Position numbers and translations under genes: made by a program. Positions 12,640 to 23,831 of a stretch of DNA of 64,000 nt are shown here, piece by piece (position 1 is the first letter of the stretch; every line of letters starts with the position of its first letter). The stretch covers positions 121,457,810 to 121,521,809 of the forward strand of contig OX422220.1 in assembly GCA_949130495.1 (NCBI GenBank). The letters are read 5' to 3'. This stretch comes from Sambucus nigra. Taxonomy: Eukaryota; Streptophyta; Magnoliopsida; Dipsacales; Adoxaceae. The notes beneath the pieces are model-generated. The model saw only the letters and a program-made list of their open reading frames with translations. It did not search any database and was not told the DNA's origin.

Positions 12640-13620
12640 GTTTATTTTTATCTTATTTTATAGGTATTTAGTGCAAGTGAATGTGATAGGAAAACCAAAA
12701 CTAAGAAAGAAATGAAGGAAAGAAATATTGAGAGTGAATACATAATTTTTCTCCTTGAACCCGAATGCGGAGCCAAAAGGAAGAGTGAAGAGCTTGAATC
12801 TATGAGCATATTGGAAGAAATGTCACCTAAGTCCAAGCCATGGATAAAAAGTTTTGTGAATTTGAAGATGAGAAGACAATCCAGGAAGAAAGGTGGAATT
12901 TTAAAAATTCATTGGGGCAAACTGACTCGCCCTTGACCCGAACCGGTTCGGTAGACCTAAACACGAGATTTTTGTTTTATTCCTTATTTTGACTAGAGAG
13001 TTGTATGTGTTGAAAACACTTCCAAAACGACCTAGGATGGTGGTAAATTTGTATTAGGGCTTTCCTACATTAGTTTTACACAAGTTTTAACCTAGTTTTG
13101 AACGGAGAAAAGTGGCTAAGAAAAGAGACGACCAAGAATTCCATGTTTTTGCATGAAATTTCAATACAGGTATTGCTTTCTTTATTATTTATTTCGAGCT
13201 TATTTCTCTACATGATCTTTATTCCTTATTCTTATTTTGTGATTATTTACATGTTATTGTACATTAAATATTACATCATGAATTCATATAACATAGAAAT
13301 CACATGCTTAGTTAAGTTTTCCAAGTCTGACTAGATTTTTAGAGGGTTGGGGTAGATGAACCCAACCTAGGTAATATGGATGAATATAAAATTGGATAAA
13401 ATTTAATAATAATTAAGAGGCTTGATACTTTCTCAGAACATGTTTTAGCTTCATTTTTTATAGGTAACAAAAGTATTTAAAGATATAATATGCGTGTTGA
13501 CAGTTGTGCCATTCGCGTTAAGTTTTTTTTTTGAATAGATATTGTGCATAGAAAAATCCTCATATATAGAGTACTTAAATAATTTTAAGGTATAATTTGA
13601 ATTATATATTTAATTCTTGA
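12640..13620 (+). mobile_element. Athila 5' LTR, left remnant
   Basis: Contains features recalled from Athila LTRs: an acceptor-like TATAG before GTATTTAGTGCAAGTG (12664), a purine-rich segment, the palindrome CCGAACCGGTTCGG (12938-12951), a 5' leader-like block ending in AATACAGGTATTGC, and GGTTGGGGTAGATGAACCC (13346). No coding function. The small open frames at 12712-12936 and 13098-13334 are LTR sequence, not genes. Confidence 0.6.
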
Positions 13621-13639
13621 ACATTTTATATTCAACTTT

Positions 13640-15808
13640 GTGGCCATCCTATCTCCCAGTTAGCGCACATGCACAAGGGGTTCGCACACTTCCTCAAAGT
13701 GCGTCGGTCGTCGTCGATGTGGGGTGATGTATATAGATAGGGTCGCCAACCTATTTTGCACAAAACAGGCAAAATAAATGTTGCCTCCTCAAGAGAATGA
13801 CACCAAAGTCATACTAATGCTTGCAAAACCGATTAGTTCAAGAATTCGGGGTCTAAGTTACGAAATGGGAAGGTGTGAGGCACCCATCCCATCCTTTCGG
13901 TATCGCATGTGCATGTATTATTGTTCTCCTTAATAACTATGTGAAGTGTGTATGCGTGTATATATAAATGGAGAATGGAATTACTCAACTCGCGTCATGG
14001 AGAAAGGCGGAGTGAGGTCATCCATAGGAGTGTTCCCAAAATAGTAATTAAAAACATAATGTGTGCATTTTTAGGTCACTGTTCACTTATAGAAAGACGA
14101 TGGTATATGTTGGACAAAATGCGAGCACGAATCACAAATATAATATATGAAAGAAAATAGGAAATGAGGACTCAATTCTAGGATTTTATCCGAGATGCCT
14201 ACGTAGCCTAAAAAGTCATCAAAGTCCACGTAGTTCGCATGCCACACTGGGGTGGGGTTTACCCTATAAATCCAACCGGGGATTTTATTGTATGTATGTA
14301 TGTAGAAAAAGGATGTTTTAGTATGAGAAAATGTAGTGAGAAATCCCCATTTGGAATTTATAAGCAAACCCTCTTTCCCTTTTTTTGGGGTTTTTATTTT
14401 AGAAAATATAGTGTATGCAATACTACCAATAAAAGAGTTTAATATTAATATATGTGAACTAATAAAGATGAAATACTAAAGTAAGAATTGAATAACTAAT
14501 ACAAAAATAAAGGAACTTAAAGAGAGAGTGAAAGGTTTGGACCTTCTTCGGAAGAGTTAAGATTGATATTGATTGGTGAAGGGTTTCTCTTGTAAGTGGA
14601 TCGATGTGGTAGGAGGAGAGGGAATGGAATTTACTAAATCGGGTAAGAAAAGGATGGGAATTAAATATGAGTGAGAGATTTCAATGAGAAACCATGCGGA
14701 CTTTGAGAAAATATTACTGAGATCACCGAGAGGGAAGTTTGTGAGGTGTCTTTTCGAAGTGAGCTCATTCTGCCTTAATATAGGGTCAAGGGGGTGCTAT
14801 AAACATTATCTTTGATCGATAGATAACCTCAGAAACACTGTCGATAGGCAGGGAAATGGGTTTTCCATTCGACAGTCTCATGCAGATTTTCTTGAAAACG
14901 GTCGTGAAATGCATTCCATAAGTTAGAATAGCGCACGGGATGAACCATTGGAAAGGATACTCAAAGCCCAAACTCATTGGGATGATACTGGGTTCGGGAG
15001 TTGACTATGGTCAAACGGGGCTAAAAAATGCTCGATGGTCTTTGGGATAAGAAATTCTCGAAGGAAAATAGATTGCTCATCAGCATCGTAAGGCCAATTT
15101 ATGCACAGGACATACCGTTAAAAAGGCTATGCAAGGCTCTTCAATGTTCCAAAGAGGTTTTCTTTGTTCGGAGAGTTGACCTTGGTCAAATGGGACCCAT
15201 AATCGCCTAGTGACCCTTCAGAGTAAAATGGGTCATTTGTCCATACCGTAAGGATCATTTGTGGATGGGGAAGACCGTTGGAAAGGGGATTCTGAAGCCT
15301 TTGAGGATTCATTTAGTCTCATTAGAGTTGAAGAGTTTATGGATGTCAAGTAGAGCTCGGGAGCGCCTAGTGGCCTTTGTATAAGTTTTTGGGGGAAAAC
15401 TGATCGTTTGTCCTAACCGTAAGGGCAATTCGTATACGGGATGGACCATTAAAAAAAGTATTCAGAGACCTTCAAAGTTTCATTCCAGTTAGGCAAGGAA
15501 GTTGATTGGGGTTAAAATAGGGCCCGAGAGAGCCCGATGGCTTTCAGATCGGTTTTTAACTGTAAAATGGACCAACTGTAAGGATGATTCACGCAAAGGG
15601 CAAACCGTTCAAAAGGGGATTTAGAGCCATTCGAAGATTCATTGAGCATCCACTCAGGTGAGTAAGTCGACCGGAGTCAAACGAGTCCCAAGAGCTCCCG
15701 ATGGCCTCTAGATCAGTACTCAGAGTATGACCTAGGGTTTATGGTTAAGGAGAAAGTGATAGGGACCTAAGGAGATGCTCACGAGGGTCCTAGAATGTGG
15801 TGTTTACA
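13640..15808 (+). mobile_element. Tat-like LTR inserted in the Athila 5' LTR, with internal diverged tandem modules
   Basis: Contains blocks I associate with Tat/Ogre-type LTRs: CAAGAATTCGGGGTCTAAG (13840), GAGGCACCCATCCC (13878) and GATGCCTACGTAGCC (14192). It ends GTGGTGTTTACA (15808). From about 14930 the sequence is a chain of diverged ~180-bp modules, each with GGTCAAA(C/T)GGG, GATGG/AGTGGC, CCGTAAGG and ACCGTTGGAAAGG. The same chain is found at 34730-35626, where the copy ends GTGGTGTCTACA. The left end is approximate. I found no target duplication, so solo LTR versus fragment is undecided. Confidence 0.65.
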
Positions 15809-16145
15809 AACATAATTACCGACAATTAGGGTGTGTGTACTCCATACCCACTTTCTAGCAGAGTTTATTTCTAAAACTTAAACAAATTTATTCTTGCATT
15901 TAGTAGTAAATTTGCATTCATTAGTTACTTTTTATTAGTTCATAAGACTTTGTGTAAATAATTTCATCACCTTTTCTTATTTTCTTTCGTGAGTCGATAG
16001 TTAGGTTCTAGAAGCCAACCCACAGTTGTCGTCATGATCTTTGTCCTATTCCCTGAGCTTGACACTCGAATTACAGGGGTATTACTTAAGAAACTGACTT
16101 ATACTTGAGCTGTAGATACACGCGTTGCACACACTTTTTTTATCG
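15809..16145 (+). mobile_element. Athila 5' LTR, right end
   Basis: AT-rich LTR tail resembling Athila 3' LTR ends, ending near GCGTTGCACACA (16121-16132), just before the PBS-like site. Contains no gene. Confidence 0.55.
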
Positions 16146-16151
16146 CCTAAG

Positions 16152-16174
16152 TTTTTTGGTCCGTTATCGAGGAG
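16152..16174 (+). other. Degenerate Athila primer binding site
   Basis: TTTTTTGGTCCGTTATCGAG resembles the TTTTTGGCGCCGTTGCCGGG motif that follows Athila LTRs (complementary to a tRNA-Asp 3' end, from memory). The mismatches indicate decay. Confidence 0.5.
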
Positions 16175-16337
16175 TAGGTAGACACTCTAGTTTAGGTAAA
16201 ATTAACCTATGAATTTGGCCTTAATTCATAGAAAGCCAAAAAAATTCATAAAACCCTAAAATTCACAACAATCAAATACCCAAAAAAATCATAAAAATTA
16301 AAATAAAAGTAAAAAAAATACTCTCTCAAGGCGATAA

Positions 16338-17370
16338 ATGCACAATACTCAACCCAATCCAAGTCCCGAGCATATAGATGGAATATCTCCCTCTAGAAAC
16401 TACACTCCAATCATTCCAAATTTCTTTTTTTCACCACTTACATCGATTAATCACACCACGAGTAGAACATCTAGGACCTCCGATGGCGAAAGTGATTTTA
16501 TAAGTGTGAGTGCGATGTCTGATCATGACAATTTTAGAATAGGAGAGGGAATGTTGTCATATCGCCCCATAAGAGAACTTTTATACCCCTAGTGAACCAT
16601 CACTCTGGGATGCGTTATATTCCTATATAATGTGGGGCAATTCCATTTTAGGAATGGGATGATTCAGATTCTCCCAACTTTTCACGTATGGAGTTTGAGA
16701 AGCCTCATCTCCACATTAGAGAGTTCAAGGAGGTGTGAGAGATGTTTAATGATCAAGCTTGCACCCAAGATTTAGTGCACCTCAATTTTCCCCTTTTTCT
16801 CTTAAGGATAAGGACAAGACTTGGCTTCGTCACTAGTACCGAACATGATAGGCACGTGGAGGGATATGCAGGATAAGTTTCTCCAAAAGTTCTTTCTTGC
16901 ACATAGGACCAATTCTATTAGGGCTCAAATTTAGACCATTAGTCATAAAGGATAAATATTGGAAGAGGTTTAACGAGTTAATTAACATGTTCCCAGACCG
17001 TAATTTTGAGAAGTGGAGACTCATCTCCTACTTCCATCACGAGAGAGGCTTAATTTCCAAGAAAATCATTGAGACTATGTGCTTGGGAGAGTTCTTAGAA
17101 TTAGACACAGATGATGTAAAGTCCCATTTTATATATGTCATCGATACTACTCAAGCATGCGACACATCGGATCCGAACACCCAACCCAAAGCTAAACACA
17201 TGTTTATTGCTCCTTCCTCGTCTGGATTCTATCAATTGGGCATGGAAGTTGAGTTGAAGCTTCAAATGAATTAATTAGCCAAAAGATTATATGGCGTAGT
17301 TGAAGCTAGGAGAGAGACGTATACGACTCCACTCGAGAAATTAAGGAGGATATATGCGTAATTTTTGAGG
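16338..17370 (+). pseudogene. Athila-type gag, broken
   Basis: The first open stretch (16338-16592) begins MHNTQPNPSPEH and is the variable N-terminus. A capsid-like part follows, with a segment reading EFEKPHLHIREFKEV (near 16690) and NFPLFLLRI (near 16785). The 16897-17274 frame carries the conserved Athila gag core: WKRFNELINMFPDRNFEKW, LISYFHHERGL and MCLGEFLEL. Gag forms the particle that packages element RNA. Stops at 16590 and 17272 and several frameshifts break it. A zinc-knuckle remnant (TKECPIIPD) follows at about 17385. The family assignment is by remembered motif order. Confidence 0.75.
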
Positions 17371-18171
17371 CGGTACATTTAACAAAGGAATGTCCGATAA
17401 TACCTGACTATAAAGTTATGATACAAGAGCAAGTTGAGGTGGTGGGATCCTATAAGGTAATTTTCATGCCCCTCAGGTGATTCCTCATGGAGAAACCATT
17501 TCGATTTTAGTTAGGGGAAACCGAATGCAATGATGAACCCGAATCCACATGTTGCCCAACAACTGGCACCACTACCACTTTACCAACAAACACCATATAT
17601 GTAAGCGCCCCCTCCCACTTCGTAATAATATTAAAGAAGAAGAGTCTCGAGGATAATTTATCCCAATTCATGCAAACTCAATCAACGTTAAATGCTCAAA
17701 ATGCTCAAATTTTACTGACTTAAAGGCATCATTGTCTAAGTTGCAATCTTCCCTAAGTGTCCAAGAGAAGTGGAAGTTTTCGTCCCAAGTACATGGACCT
17801 CCCCAAGATCAAAATTGTGTTATCCCTAATAACGATGAGAACAAAGTGCAATGTTAATAAGTTACCACTCTATGCAGTGGGGGAGTTGTTGACTTTCCAC
17901 CTCCCTTACACGATGAGAAAAATGTCAAGGATGTTTTGCCCGACATGAAAGAGGTCGAAGATGCCCTTGGATGAGAGTGATAAAGGTGACACAGTTAGTC
18001 CTGAGGTGGTAGTGAAACCCCCTAATGTCTCTCCTTATCCTCAACAGTTGGTCCTCTATGTACCTCCCTTGACAATATCTCAGAAGTGCTTAAGCAAGAA
18101 AAGCGTAATTTACCTTTTCTCGAAGAAATAAAGTGAATTGTCACATATGTAAAGTTTTTTAAGGACTTATA
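17371..18171 (+). pseudogene. Athila gag-protease linker, degenerate
   Basis: Holds the zinc-knuckle remnant and a low-complexity linker (Gln/Ala-like repeats of AATGCTCAAAATGCTCAAAT near 17691). No frame stays open for long. In Athila this part joins the nucleocapsid to the protease. Confidence 0.5.
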
Positions 18172-18876
18172 ATGGTGATACATCGATTAAAGGTAAAGAA
18201 GAAGGTTTTCTTCACACAAAATGTAAGTTCGATACTTTTGAGCGACCTCCTGCCGAAATATAAAGATTCGGGTGCACCTACCATTTTGTGCACCATTGGA
18301 GATAGTAAAATTGAGAGAGAGTTATTAGATTTAAAGGAAAGTGTTAATATTGTCCCTTACTCCATCTATAGAAAATTTGATTTGGGGGACCTTAATCCCA
18401 CAAAAATTACTCTCTAACTTGTGAATCATTACGTGAAGATACCTCAGGTGATTGTTAAGGACGTGATCGTCCAAGTCGACACTTTCTACTTCTTGATAGA
18501 TTTTGTCATTTAGGATATGGAGCCTTGCTCTCTCTCGATCCCTCATGTTCTCGTGATCCTTGGCCGCCCATTTTTAGCAATGACTAATGATTTTGGGCAA
18601 ATGCAACTCATATTCGGGAACATGACACTTGAGACTAATATCTTCAACATCGCCATGAAAATTGGTTATGTGAATGAGTTACACGAGTTGGATCTTATAA
18701 AGGAGGTAGTACACAAACACTTTGAGGATAATCATACTAAGGATCCGTTAGAGGTGTGTCTTGTTACGTCGAGTGAGAGAGATAATGCATACACCAGTTT
18801 TGAGCGAGAGGTGAGGGAGATGAGAGAGTATTTAGATGAGGATGAGAGCGATGAGGACATGAGAGATATTATCTAG
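18172..18876 (+). pseudogene. Athila-type aspartic protease, broken
   Basis: Reads KYKDSGAPTILCTIGDSKIE, then DLKESVNIVPYSIYRKFDLG and, after a stop at 18415-18417, VNHYVKIPQVIVKDVIVQVD. A second stop at 18511-18513 precedes a long open frame that holds ILGRPFLAMTNDFGQM. This is the Athila protease layout (substrate flap, IxGRPFL block). The expected catalytic D-L-G-A/S motif reads D-L-K-E, so the active site is damaged even before the stops. The protease would cut the polyprotein into its mature parts. Confidence 0.8.
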
Positions 18877-19180
18877 GTCTTTCCATTCTAGGAACTACTA
18901 CCGAGGGAATCAAACACGATTACCTACGATGATAAATTTCCTACCCTCGAATTAAAAAAGCTCCATTCTAACGTCAAACATGATTACTTAGGAGAGTAAG
19001 AGACATATCCTATTATTGTCTCCTCGAGTCCTAAATAAAGAGTAAAAGGGAAAGCTTATAGCCACTATGAGGAAGGACCAAAGTAATTTTGGTTGGAGCA
19101 TCACGTATTTGTAGGGTATAAGTGCTTTAATTTATACCCATAAAACCCACCTAGAAGAGGATGTGAGACCTTTATAGGAG
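18877..19180 (+). other. Athila protease-RT linker, no recognisable domain
   Basis: Polyprotein-like sequence with many stops between the protease and RT. Nothing specific is recognised. Confidence 0.4.
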
Positions 19181-19910
19181 ATGCAGAGGCCTTTCAACCC
19201 AATGATGAAAGATGTCATAAGAGAAGAAATCATTAAGTTATTGTATGAGGGCATCATCTCTCCTATCTCGGATGGTAAAAGGGCGAGTCCTATTCAAGTC
19301 ATCCCTAAGAAGTCGAGAATGACTGTAGTCGAAAATGCAAAGGGGGAACTTATCCCAAAACGTACCACCACCGGATGGTGCGTTTTCATTGACAACCGAA
19401 AGCTCAATGATAGATATAAAAAATACCATTTCCTTTTGCCGTTTATGAACCAAATTCTTGAGAGAGTCGTGGGCCACCCTTTTTACTATATTTTAGATTG
19501 TTATTCAGGGTATAACCAAATTGAGGTGGATGTTTTAGATCAAGATAAGACTGTTTATATGTCCTTTTGGCACATTTGTCTACAAAGGTATTCCATTTGG
19601 ATTATGTAATGCACCCGCGACCTTTCAACGGTGCATGCTTAGTGTATTTAGCGACATGGTTGAAAAGGTCCTTGAGGTGTTCATGGATAATTTTATTGTC
19701 TTCGACTCCTATTTTGACCATTACCTCATTAATCTCGATAAGGTGTTATCCCGATGTGTGGAAACAAAATTGATAATGAATTGGGAGAATTGCCATTTTA
19801 TGGTTATCGAAGGCGTAGTTCTTAGCCACATCGTGTCATTCAAGGGTATAGAGGCCGATGGGGTGAAAAATGATGTTATCGCTGAACTTCCCTCACCTAA
19901 GAACTAAAAT
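19181..19910 (+). pseudogene. Athila-type reverse transcriptase, frameshifted
   Basis: The first part reads MQRPFNPMMKDVIREEIIKL, IQVIPKKSRMTVV and LDCYSGYNQIEVD. A frameshift near 19575 leads into the second part: GLCNAPATFQRCM (about 19601), then FMDNFIVF where an active RT has the Y/F-x-D-D motif. The second catalytic Asp is therefore Asn, a loss of function in addition to the frameshift. The end of the domain (ELPSPKN, 19880) leads into RNase H. RT copies the element RNA into DNA inside cytoplasmic particles. Confidence 0.85.
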
Positions 19911-20505
19911 AGGTGCACTCTTTCTTGGGCCATGCGGGGTTCTACTATAGGTTTATTAAGGACTTTAGTGCCATTGCTAGGACTTTATGTAACCTACTCG
20001 TGAAGAATGACCCTTTTGATTGGAGTGAATAATTCCAAGAAGCTTTAAAAAAATTGAAAAGCATGCTAATCTTCTCCCCCATCACACAAGCTCTGGATTA
20101 GACCCTTCCATTCGAGCTTATGTGTTATGCGAGTGATTATGCGGTTGGGGGTATTTTAGGGAAACGAAGAGATAAGAAATCCCACGTCATATACTACGCT
20201 AGATAGAATTTAATTGGGCCTCAATTGAATTACTCCGTCATGAAGAAAGAGTGGCTAGTGGTAGTGTTTGCCTAAGAAAAATATTGTTCTTACCTCATCT
20301 GTTCACCAATTGCATGCTTTACCGACCACACAACTCTCAAATGTCCCCTTTCTAAACAGGATGCAAAGCCGCGCCTCATTACGTGGATCTTAGTACTTCA
20401 AGAATTTGACCTTTCCATTAAAGACAAGAAAGGAGTTGAAAACGTTGTAGAAAATCATTTATTGAGCCTCTCGTCCAATGTACCTATAGATAACCATAGA
20501 TGAGT
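19911..20505 (+). pseudogene. Athila-type RNase H, broken
   Basis: Reads FLGHAGFYYRFIKDFS (the RT connection), then ELMCYASDYAVGGILG, HVIYYAR, NYSVMKKEWLVVVFA and FTDHTTLKC. This is the usual gypsy RNase H order, with stops scattered through it. It would degrade the RNA strand during reverse transcription. It directly follows RT and precedes integrase. Confidence 0.75.
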
Positions 20506-21620
20506 ATTTTTCGGATGAGAAATTATTTTCCATTTCCTTTCTCCCTTGGTTTGCAACATTGTTAATTATCTAGTTACGGGGACCATCCCCTCCGATTGGA
20601 CATCACAAGAGAAGAGAAAGTTCTTAACTTGGTCGCACATATTTGTTAATGATGATCCGTGCTTGTTTAAATATTGTGTGACCAAATTATCCAAAGATGT
20701 GTGCCGGATGACGAGATCCCTTGTGTCATCCGGTTCTGTCATTCAGAAGCTTGTGGAGGACACTTTTCCATGAAAAAAGGGTACTAAGATTCTCGAAATC
20801 GATCTCTATTGGCCCACAATCTTTCGTAATGTGAACAACCATTGTAAATCTTGTGATAGGTGCCAAAGAATGGGAGCTATTACTCGATGAGACATGATAC
20901 CATTGGCCCCTATTCTCATCATCGAGATATTCTAATGTTAGGGCATCATCTTCATGGGACCTTTTCCCTCCCTCCTTTGGTTTCCTATATATACTTGTCA
21001 CGGTAGACGGTGTCGAAGTGGGTAGAGGACATAGCTAATAGGATGAATGACAGTAAGGTGTTGGTAAAGTTCATTCGTAAACACATACTATCTTGCTTTG
21101 GTGCTCCCATTAGTGATAACGACACACACTTTTGCAATAAGTTGTTTGAAAAATAATGGTTTCGTGCACAAGGTTGGGATGACTTACCACCCTAAACGAA
21201 GTGGCAATCCGAGTTAGAAAATTGAGAGATCAAATAAATTCTCAAAAAAAGCATTGAACGTAACTGCATGGATTGGTCTACTCGATTGATCGATGTACTC
21301 TGGGCTTATAGGACCGCATACGAGAACACCCTTGAAACATCAGCATTCCAATTTTTATATGGCAAGCCTTACCATCTCCCCATCGATATCGAGAACAAAG
21401 CGTATTGGGCCAATAAGAGGTTAAACTATAACCTTGATAAAGCCGGTGAAGTGCAAAAATTGTAATTACGTGAGTTGGAAGAAATATGAAACTATGCGTA
21501 CAAAAGAACCCACATCTCCATGGAAAGGATTAAACTCGCACACAAATGAACTATCAAGTGAACAAAGTTTCATCTAGGTCATAAAGGACTTTATATAACT
21601 CACGGCTACACTTGTTTCCT
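20506..21620 (+). pseudogene. Athila-type integrase, broken
   Basis: Starts with SDWTSQEKRKFL and the remnant of the zinc-binding domain (NHCKSCDRCQRMG near 20830). The catalytic core is spread over several frames: a MGPFPS block near 20957, and YHPKRSGNPS near 21189. The Athila-typical DVLWAYRTAYENTLETSAF is in the open frame 21268-21465. The C-terminal MERIKLAHK-like tail ends near 21620. The integrase would insert new copies into the genome. Stops in all three frames make it inactive. Confidence 0.75.
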
Positions 21621-22433
21621 GGAAAATTATGTTAGCAGTGAACCGGATCGTTCATCATAAGAGATGTGTTTCCCCAAGACGCTATAGACTTAGAGAACCC
21701 GTAAGGTGGGGACACATTTAAAGTTAATGGACAACTCCTAAAGCCATATCTAGAGGCGTGTGTTGAGAAATATGACACGATTTGATTGTCGAACCCCATT
21801 TATGGGGATGAATGATCTTCTGAGAGAGGTCTCCCCCCCCCCCCCCCCCCCCCCCGACGCGTATGGGGTGAAGTGGTTGTATAGTGATAGTCGTGTGAGT
21901 TTGTAGGATCTTTAGGTATCGTTCAAGTCCGTGTTAGATAGGGTTACCATTTTCAAGAGAGCATAAGTCATGAAATGAAGAGATTCTGAGTTAGTCCGGT
22001 GACCAGCATTAAAAGGGAGGTTTTATGAGTGAATTTAGAGGAAAAATACTATTCCCAACACTTATCCTAGTAATAATAGAGCATAACCCATCATTTGAAC
22101 ATAAAGTTCGGCCAAACCGGTTCGCATTGGGACTGAACTAGTTTGCCAAACCTACTTCAAAAATTTGGCTTTTCCTCTTCTTTTCCCAACCACATTCATC
22201 CCCCATTTCCCTCCCACCTTTTACTTTTCTTCCTATCCAAAATTTCCAACATTTTCACTCCCTCCCATCCAAAAAACAAAACCTCCAACCTCCACTCCCT
22301 CCCACCTAACCTTTTCAAATTCCCTCCACTTACCAACGTTCCCCCACCTATAAATACTTATCACATACCATTTCAATCTTCTTCTCATCTAAAAATTATC
22401 TTCCCAAGTGTCTTCCACTAACAAATTCCCACC
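21621..22433 (+). promoter_or_regulatory. Athila pol-to-3'ORF spacer with pyrimidine-rich leader and TATA-like box
   Basis: After pol there is a spacer with a C tract (21833-21855), then a strongly pyrimidine-rich leader (22150-22430) holding CTATAAATAC at 22348-22357. A start codon in ACCATGT context lies about 80 bp downstream (22434). This looks like a promoter plus 5' leader for the additional 3' ORF. The proline-rich frames read through it are side effects of the CT-rich bases. Confidence 0.45.
21833..21855 (+). repeat. Poly-C tract (23 C)
   Basis: 23 consecutive C between GGTCT and GACGCG in the Athila spacer. Confidence 0.97.
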
Positions 22434-23209
22434 ATGTATCGATATACCAAACACTATTTCGTCGACATAATTGATAAAGGAGAGAATGAAGGCGTTTGCT
22501 CTTGCCAAGAGTGGAATTGGGTCGAGGTTCATTTCGGGCTGACCCAGGTGGTATTTATCAAATGGAAGGTCCAATGGGATGACCTTCTTAAGGATGTCAC
22601 TGGACTTTCTTGACGTTGTGGGTGGTACCAATGGTTGAATCCCCTAACCAATTCGACCTATGATCAAGTTGTGCGTCTTTTTTGTGGCACGCTCGTATGT
22701 TCATGGGAATAGGGTTCCCTTATCCCTAACTATTATTCAAAGAAAGATGAGGTCGATGGGGTTGATTATCCCCTAACATAGCACCTATCCAAAAAATGCC
22801 CCCTCGTGTCCAAACAAGAGTGCGTTGAGAGGTGGGCACGTCCAGGGAGGAATGGGCAATGGACACCTTTCTGGTCGAGTGAATTCCCGAACGCATTCAT
22901 TATTCCCACATAATAACTTGTGGTATAATTATTCCCACCAACAATAATCCCGCAATTCGTCTCCTCCATGGGACCTTTCTTTACCACCTCCTCGATAAGT
23001 AAAGCCAAATAAGCCTCACCCACATTTAACTTCAAGAGATCGTTACCGCCGTCTATAAAAAGAAGGGCAAGATATCTCTTCCATACACAAGGTTTATTTT
23101 AACCTTTGCTCCGATGCACATATCCCCGGGAGGTACTTACCCGCATCCCAAAGCCAATTCATATATCCTCCATTAAGCATAGCACGAGGAAAATGCGAGT
23201 TGTTCAACC

Positions 23210-23244
<35 letters not shown>

Positions 23245-23478
23245 CAAAATTTTGAGGATGTGGAAATGGCCGAAGAGGAGGAAGAGGTTGGCGGCCCAGG
23301 AAAAGAAGAAGAGGAGGGGGACTCGGACTATGATCCCGATTTAATGAAGGCACTTTCTAATCGGCGGTTATTAATTACTGAATCGACAATTTGGAAGCTC
23401 ATATCGACGGGTTCCTTATTAAGTTTCAAACCGAGAGTGAGTTGGATAGGCGTGACTATAAGCGGGACACGAGCATGA
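22434..23478 (+). pseudogene. Athila additional 3' ORF (env-position), degenerate
   Basis: Starts MYRYTKHYFVDIIDKGENEG in an ACCATG context and is open for 59 codons to a stop at 22611-22613. Further coding-like pieces follow in shifting frames. The last open stretch (23200-23478) has a polyproline run coded by a C tract, then an acidic segment (EDVEMAEEEEEVGGPGKEEEE) and DSDYDPDLMKALSNRRLL. Athila elements often carry an extra ORF at this position, sometimes called env-like. I recognise no membrane segment or fusion motif, so I make no envelope claim. The role is unknown. Confidence 0.45.
23211..23242 (+). repeat. Poly-C tract (32 C), codes polyproline
   Basis: 32 consecutive C inside the Athila 3' ORF. 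In the local open frame they encode a run of prolines before QQNFEDVEM. Confidence 0.97.
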
Positions 23479-23786
23479 TGATGTGACTACAAGTGGATAT
23501 CTACCCCTTGCAATTGGGGTTCGATGCATAATTTCTATCATATTTCTATGGCCCTGCACTTGTGATCCCGACGTTTTTGGGTCGTCGCACTAAATCTTTT
23601 GATTATTTGTGGTTCTTTCTTATGTAGTTCTTGTGTGCTTCATTGATATATTTTTTTTAAGAACTATGTAATTTCTATATCTTTCTACATGCTTTGTAAT
23701 TATCGTTATTATTGAAAAAATTTCATTTTCTTTATTCGCTCATTTTATTTTCAATTTCTTTTATTATTTAGCTTTTAGTCATTTTG

Positions 23787-23831
23787 ATTGAGGACAATGC
23801 AAAAGTTTAAGTTGGGGGGTGGTGGTGGGGG
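23787..23831 (+). other. Athila polypurine tract region
   Basis: TTGAGGACAATGCAAAAG followed by TTTAAGTTGGGGGGTGG and a second G-rich run. This is the signature I recall immediately before Athila 3' LTRs, the primer site for plus-strand DNA synthesis. Confidence 0.75.

Larger units (their letters stand above)
3772..12640 (+). mobile_element. Chromovirus-like LTR split into three pieces by two solo LTRs
   Basis: The piece starting TGTAACACCCATCC at 3772 looks like the 5' end of a long plant gypsy LTR. It is interrupted at 4724/4725 and 7943/7944. The pieces 3772-4724, 7586-7943 and 10968 to about 12640 read on from one another and sum to about 3 kb, a normal length for Tekay/Del-type LTRs. 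The block CCACTGGGCATTCAGCTCAC near 12363 is typical of the 3' half of such LTRs. A cassette of Lys/Glu-free, non-coding palindromic repeats (GTTCGAACGAG and variants) sits at about 4073-4133. I cannot find the right end or a PBS, so the element is probably truncated against the Athila LTR. The right boundary is approximate. Confidence 0.6.

Noticed and set aside
18331..18546. Antisense open frames opposite the Athila and Tat pol domains (for example also 19238-19477, 20726-21001 and 30100-30300)
   Set aside because: They lie opposite recognisable pol domains and have no features of their own.
19181..21620. Integrated plant pararetrovirus
   Set aside because: The domain order protease, RT, RNase H, integrase, with flanking LTR and polypurine signals, fits Athila. 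No movement or coat protein motif is seen.
22143..22421. Pro/Ser/Phe-rich frames of 62 and 92 codons
   Set aside because: They arise from the pyrimidine-rich leader before the Athila 3' ORF.
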